A stretch of 64,000 nucleotides of DNA from Callaeas wilsoni (Eukaryota > Chordata > Aves > Passeriformes > Callaeidae): the NCBI GenBank assembly GCA_013398955.1, contig VWPU01008375.1:81407-145406 (forward strand), read 5' to 3'. The notes under the pieces are model-generated. The model was given only the letters and a program-made list of their open reading frames with translations. It did not search any database and had not been told where the DNA came from. Positions 58,699 to 64,000 of the stretch are shown piece by piece (the stretch's first letter is position 1; every line of letters starts with the position of its first letter). The position numbers and the translations under genes are program-made.

Positions 58699-61600
58699 CG
58701 CCGCCGGGATATTTCTCTCCTTTCTCATGTAGTTTCAGATGGATTAAATAAATACCCCTTACACAAAGCACACCAAGCTGGGCAAAAGGGCATTTCACCA
58801 TTGCTGGCTGATTTGGAATCTAGGAAATGTCTCTCTTTTGAGAAAAAAAAAAAAAGTTTGGAAGGAACCAGACATGCCATAACGGCAGCTGTGCTAATTG
58901 TACACAGTCAATCTTTTTCCATCTCAGAGTGGTTTTATGGAAATGTCTGGGTGAAGTTAAAAGTTAGTGAGTGGCATTGGCTTGGTTTACCAGTGCCAAC
59001 AAGGGCCACAGGTCCAGTTATCTTGAGTTTTTGGTAAGGAAGAAGCCAAAAAATGGCTGAGTGGTCCTCTGGGACCTTTCTGCTCCTTCTTCCCAGGTGA
59101 AACTGTATTAGCTCCACACAAGGAATAGGGAATCCCCCACTGTGCCATCTGTCCATCCAAGGAGGTAGGTGTTTTACAGGACCATCAGTGTGTGCTTTTC
59201 CCCCTCTCTGCCTGTCTGGAGATCCCATCAAAGGGACTGAAATGGGACCGGGTCAGCTCACTGCCTTTGAGGTCTGACTTGGAGTCCTTTTCAAGGGAAG
59301 GATTTATGCCCAGCAAAGGCCAGCAGCCAGGCTGCCAGCTCAGAGCAAACTGAGTGGGGATGATCAGACACCCTCAGACCTTCCCAGCGCTCCCAGTATC
59401 CCCTCCGTGGAGGAACTGGATTGTAAACACGCGAGCGACAGGCGCGCAATGGAAAGTTGTGTGGACGAGTGGCACGGCTGGAACCCAAACTGCTCTGCTT
59501 TGTTTTGCAACCTTCACCCACATCCACCTTCCTCCTGCTGGATGCTGAGCGCTTTACCTCCAGCTTCCTAATTATCGGAGCGCCGCCGCTTGTGTTTTAC
59601 CGCAGATGAGGAAATGAGGACATATGGCTTTTGTGATAAGAGATTTATGTGAGCTGTCGGTGCAGCAGCGCTGCAACTTTCTGTACAAGTCCATTTATAA
59701 AACAAAACACGTGTAAACAGCCAGGTTTTGATTGTTTCAGTGATTTCTTCCCCCTCGTGACAGATGTAAAGGAAAAACTGGAGGTTTCCACTTGATGCGT
59801 GCAGATAACTCTGTGGCAAATGGGAGAGATCCCTCTTGCAGTAAATCACTCAATACTTCCTTTGATTTCTGTCACCTAAAATCCAGTTCCATGTGGGTAA
59901 ATGGGAAGAAATACAAAGAAACTGGGGCTCGGTGGCTGCTCATACATGATCTCCTTTCAGCTGTAGGAGTACAAATATTCCTGAAAAGCTCCTGGCAAGA
60001 GTACAGTAAATAGTGCAAAATACCAATTGAAAAGGCAGCCAAAACCCAGTGATTATAATGGGTGGCTTTGACTACACCCCTGTAGATTGGTTATCTTTCA
60101 AATCAAGAGAGACAGATTAGAGAAATAGAGTCATATTCTCAAGGAACAAAATCCTATTACCAGTGGGGACAAAGAGTGGGGCAGTCTGGTGACACATACC
60201 TAAATCAATGAGTGAGCAGTGCTCTTTCAGTCCTTCTCTTGTCTCTTACACTCTACTCAAGAAAAGCCAGTTCCAGGGTGGAGAATTTTGGTTCCTTTCA
60301 GGGAAAGTCTCAAGGTTTTCTCTGAAGTTTCTGGGGAGGTGAGATGGAAACACAGTATGGCCATTGCGATTTTTTGCTTTCTTGCAGTCTCAGCTGCAAA
60401 TGCCACAAGGATAATATTTCTTGTGTGATTTTCCACAATATTAAGGTGCCAGATGAACCCATAATTATTCTGGGATAGTTCTGACCTTACCTGAGAAAGT
60501 TTAAAGTGGACATGTTTGCAGATAAGCAGTATAATTCTCCAGGGCTTCCAGCTTCACACTTTTCACGGAGTCACCTTGCAAATATGGTTTGCTTGACCTA
60601 AGTTCCAAGCATGACGCACATGTGAAAAAGCTTCACAGAAAAATGCCCTCCAACGACGTTCCCTTAACAACCTACCCAGAAATCAGACCCTTTTCACTTT
60701 CACTCTGTCTTTTTTGGAGATGTTTTTGCCTCTGTTTGGGCAGAGAAGGTGAGTCATGGAACACAGGCAGTGTGGAAATTTACATTCAGCTATGAAAGTG
60801 CATGTTATGACTACCATAAAAAAAAAATCATCCACACAACTCAATCTCAGTGTAAGTCACACCCAGCTTCGAAGAAATATGAGTTTAAACCTGTTCTTTT
60901 CGGTTGATTGACACTGCTGGCTGCTGCAAGTTGCTTCCTCTGTGTGTCACACTTAAGCCTTCAGCTTTTGTTTTGTAAGATCTGAAATCTCTCTCCAGCC
61001 AGCTGTGTCCAACCAGGTGGATGGACACAAACACTGCCTCAGAGAGGGCTGGGGGGCACCTTGCTCTGACCCCTTCGTGGAGCAACTTCCCAACCGCCCA
61101 AGAAGGGGTGTTGCAGTATTCCCAAGTGTTTGATGGGTGGCAGTGCACAGAGAGTGGCTCCCCGCTCTTGGGTTTTTATGCCCTGAACTCTCTCCTCCAG
61201 GATGGGCACTGAGTGTTTTGTTTTCAAGTGCAGGACTCGCCCTTTCCTTTTAAAATATGATGCCTGCTGCTGCCACCTACCTTTTGTGCTGGAGTGGATC
61301 CTAGAAATATCCCATGCACCGAGTCTGAGAAGGAGCCCAGGATTTCCTCCTCATCCCAAGAGCTAAACCCAAGCTACAAACCACGAGGTTAATTTGTTGT
61401 GTGGGTAGGAGGCTTTATCTGAAAATCATTTTCTGCCATGGAAGAGGAAAGCTTTCAAAACCCATTGAGAGATCACTTCTTGCTCTTGCCTGGTTGTGAG
61501 GGCTTTCATATCGCAGATTTTGGCATCTGCCCTGCAGAGCAGGTGGTCATATCAGCCAGGGAGCATTGCATGCAATGGGATGCAGAGAAAGGTGGCTAGG

Positions 61601-64000
61601 AAGTGTGTGGCCCCACAGCAACTGAGATCTGAACCCGACTCTCACCCGTCTCAACCACTCCACGACATTGTCATAGTAAAGCAGAAGCAAAGGTAGAGAT
61701 GAAATGGCATCCCCAAATGTTTGTCCCCAGAAAACCTCTGCACACGTGCAGGCATTTCTGAGGAGGAGCACAAAACCCTTAGAAATGCTCACATGTGTGG
61801 TTTGTGCCAGGTTTGTCTATCAGGCAGTCTCCAGATCGCTCAGAACATGTGGGAAATATTTAAGTGAAATAAATGTGGCTTTTCCACGGGTCCTAACAGT
61901 AAGAGGGACATAGAATAGCTCTAACTCTCCTTTTCCACCTGCTTTTCTGCATCAAACAGCAGACCTGCAAATTAATTTTCGGTGAGAAGGAGCTGCAGCC
62001 AACACAGATCTGCCAAGCCCAGGCGCTGCCATGTGGAGGTTTCGGCATCACAGGCTTGGATTTATGTGCTGACATCCCAGCCAGGCCCATCCCCAGCTCC
62101 AGCCTTCAGCTGAGGAGCAGCTCACAATTTCTGAGTAATTGGTTCCTTTTCTTTACCCCGAGACAGCATCAGTCCTGTACAGTTTGGAAACTAAGTATAG
62201 GAATGATTTCACCCACCATTCTCACCCATCTTGATGGGAGAGAAAGCCTGGCAGACAACAGCTTTATGCTGCTGTTCAGGGCAGGAAGCAAGAAAGGATA
62301 TTATATCAAACAGAAGGCATGGGAGAATTTCAGGTTAGATGGAGCATACTTAGTCACAGAAGAATTGGGTCAGTGCTCTGGGACCTGTGTTCACTTCCTG
62401 CAGGAACCCTAACACAGCCCAAAATAGTAGCAGTTAGGTAAAAGCCAAATATCTTCGCATTTTTCTCCCCACAGCAAATACTAATGCTTACGTCATTAAA
62501 GGAGAAGCATAAATAGAAGAAGCCTGGGGCTGTGATTTGCAAAGTTCTTGGTCTGTGGATGAACCATTAGCTTTTCTTATAGCTCACTATTACCCACTTG
62601 TGCCATCAAATTTTTCACTGAAGACGCTATCAGGATGAAATAGGCCTTCATATCCACCCAACATTTACACCAGTCAGCTCAGAATCAGAGCCCGCATCTG
62701 TAGGTTGCATGTGTGACGTGGTTTTCATCTCGCTGACTGGGACAGCATGGGACAGCATGCACCAAAGAATGTGTCCTCGTGGCAGTTTGGACAGTGTTTT
62801 GGCAAAGAAGGGAGAGTTTGGCTCTGTGGGTACAAGGTGTGCCGCACCTGTCGTCCTCAGGGACACAGAACAGCCCACGCCTGTTTAATTTCACTGTACA
62901 GAGCCACGACAGCCACTGCCTGCAACCCTTGGGTTCACCACTGCTCTCCACCAGGTGTTCACTCCTCCCCAGAATCTGGCAGCCAGCATCTGTAGGAGAA
63001 CACCTGAAACTCTGCACAGAGCCACACACCTCTGCCCAACCTTCTGCCAGGCTTTGTAAATGTTTCCAAGAGTGACTCGAGCCGGCAGAATCCGGGGGCA
63101 GGTCCTCAGCACGCCCATCAGCAGAGAGCTGTTGACATCAGTGGGAACAGCCCGGACACACATGAGGATCCTTACATTGTTCAGGGACACTCTGGAATTG
63201 AAATCCCCCTAGCAGGATTCCTGGGGTACCAAACACATTCAGGAAAGAAGAGATGCTTTGAAGAATTACAGCTTTCAGCAGTAATTGGTGTGTGCAGAAT
63301 CAATTCCCATTAAAACCAGGTGGTTTTAAAGGAGCTGCTTGTCGCTTTAGTGCCTTGTAATAGTTGAACCTCAAGTCTTGGGGTCCTGTGCCTTGTTCCC
63401 AAGGTAAACACATGTGATTTATTTCAGAAAGGCATCTGCAGCGCAGGAATTCATTACATACATCCCTGATGGGCAGCAGCCAACTTTTCAAATGTGCCAA
63501 GTTACCAGAATTTTATTAAAAGCTGTTAAGATTTAGAGGGAAGGTGCAGAGAAAAGCAACCTCTTTCCCAAAGCCAGGTGGCTTAGGCTCGACTCACGCC
63601 GCTTCCCGAATGGATGAGGCAAGCTGGAGTCAGAGGTTCCTTCCAGCAACAGCTCGGTCCCCCTGGATGTATCTCTGTAAGCTGCACAAATATTCTGGGG
63701 AGGGGGAGGGAGAGAGAAAAGAGTGAAACCTATTCAATTACATCAAGATCACGACTGGCCCTAGTAAAATCATTTATGGAGTGAGGGAACCCGGAGCGGT
63801 TTGGGCTGGAGCCATCTGCAGTTATTTGGTATATACAGAATCGGTTTCTATGGATTTTATTAATAGGTCACGCGATTGTATACGAGGATGTGAGATCTGA
63901 ATCTCTCAGGAGGGGTCCCTTTTTGGGGTTTTTATTGCCTTTATAGGCAATGGCTCAAACTTTCTTGCAGCAGCAACTCCTTAAAAACTTGAGGGGAATG

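Larger units (their letters stand above)
53501..64000. other. Region upstream of CRY-DASH: no recognised exon
   Basis: I could not recognise an exon of any known protein here on either strand. Expected mammalian neighbours such as ACAA1 or DLEC1 were not seen. One CR1 fragment lies at the left end. The rest is unique, with AT-rich blocks near 56190-56400, 58590-58770, 59560-59800 and 63720-63900 that look like conserved noncoding sequence (dense homeodomain, GATA and E-box words, few homopolymers). It may be intergenic or an intron of a gene starting beyond the window. Confidence 0.55.

Noticed and set aside
53501..64000. Search for ACAA1, DLEC1, PLCD1 or other expected neighbour exons
   Set aside because: No stretch matched known motifs of these proteins on either strand, so none is annotated.

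Overview
The window is vertebrate nuclear DNA, almost certainly from a bird. Evidence: spliced genes with GT-AG introns, CpG-island promoters, about a dozen CR1 LINE 3' fragments (the dominant avian interspersed repeat), and one solo LTR resembling avian ERVL families. No bacterial-type operons, rRNA, complete tRNA or CRISPR are present.

Three genes lie head-to-tail on the minus strand, transcribed right to left. (1) A complete cryptochrome-DASH photolyase gene occupies 34769-53018 in 14 coding exons. The joined CDS is 1569 nt (522 aa), every intron phase agrees, and there is no frameshift or internal stop. (2) A complete MYD88 gene occupies 23687-32910 in 5 coding exons (921 nt, 306 aa): death domain in exon 1, intermediate domain in exon 2, TIR domain in exons 3-5. 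(3) The first coding exon of OXSR1 (10767-10836) lies under a large CpG island, and its first intron runs off the left edge. MYD88 next to OXSR1 is the vertebrate 3p22.2-type synteny. CRY-DASH sits just upstream of MYD88, where mammals have ACAA1.

Layout: 1-10766 OXSR1 intron 1; 10767-11520 OXSR1 exon 1 and promoter island; 11521-23510 intergenic DNA with CR1 pieces; 23511-33070 MYD88; 33071-34668 a full-width CR1 3' fragment and spacer; 34669-53500 CRY-DASH and its promoter island; 53501-64000 no recognisable exon, with several unique AT-rich blocks that look like candidate regulatory elements.

The three genes have separate biochemical roles: DNA repair/photoreception, Toll/IL-1 receptor signalling, and cell-volume/ion-transport kinase. 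They share orientation but nothing shows a common pathway. The most unusual local structure is a 59-bp unit repeated three times at 44931-45107. Each copy carries the splice acceptor of CRY-DASH exon 8, giving three tandem candidate 3' splice sites of which only one keeps the frame. Also notable are a 19-bp minisatellite just inside MYD88 intron 1, a CR1 with an internal 33-bp triplication about 160 bp upstream of the MYD88 start codon, and a 281-codon open frame antisense within CRY-DASH intron 9.
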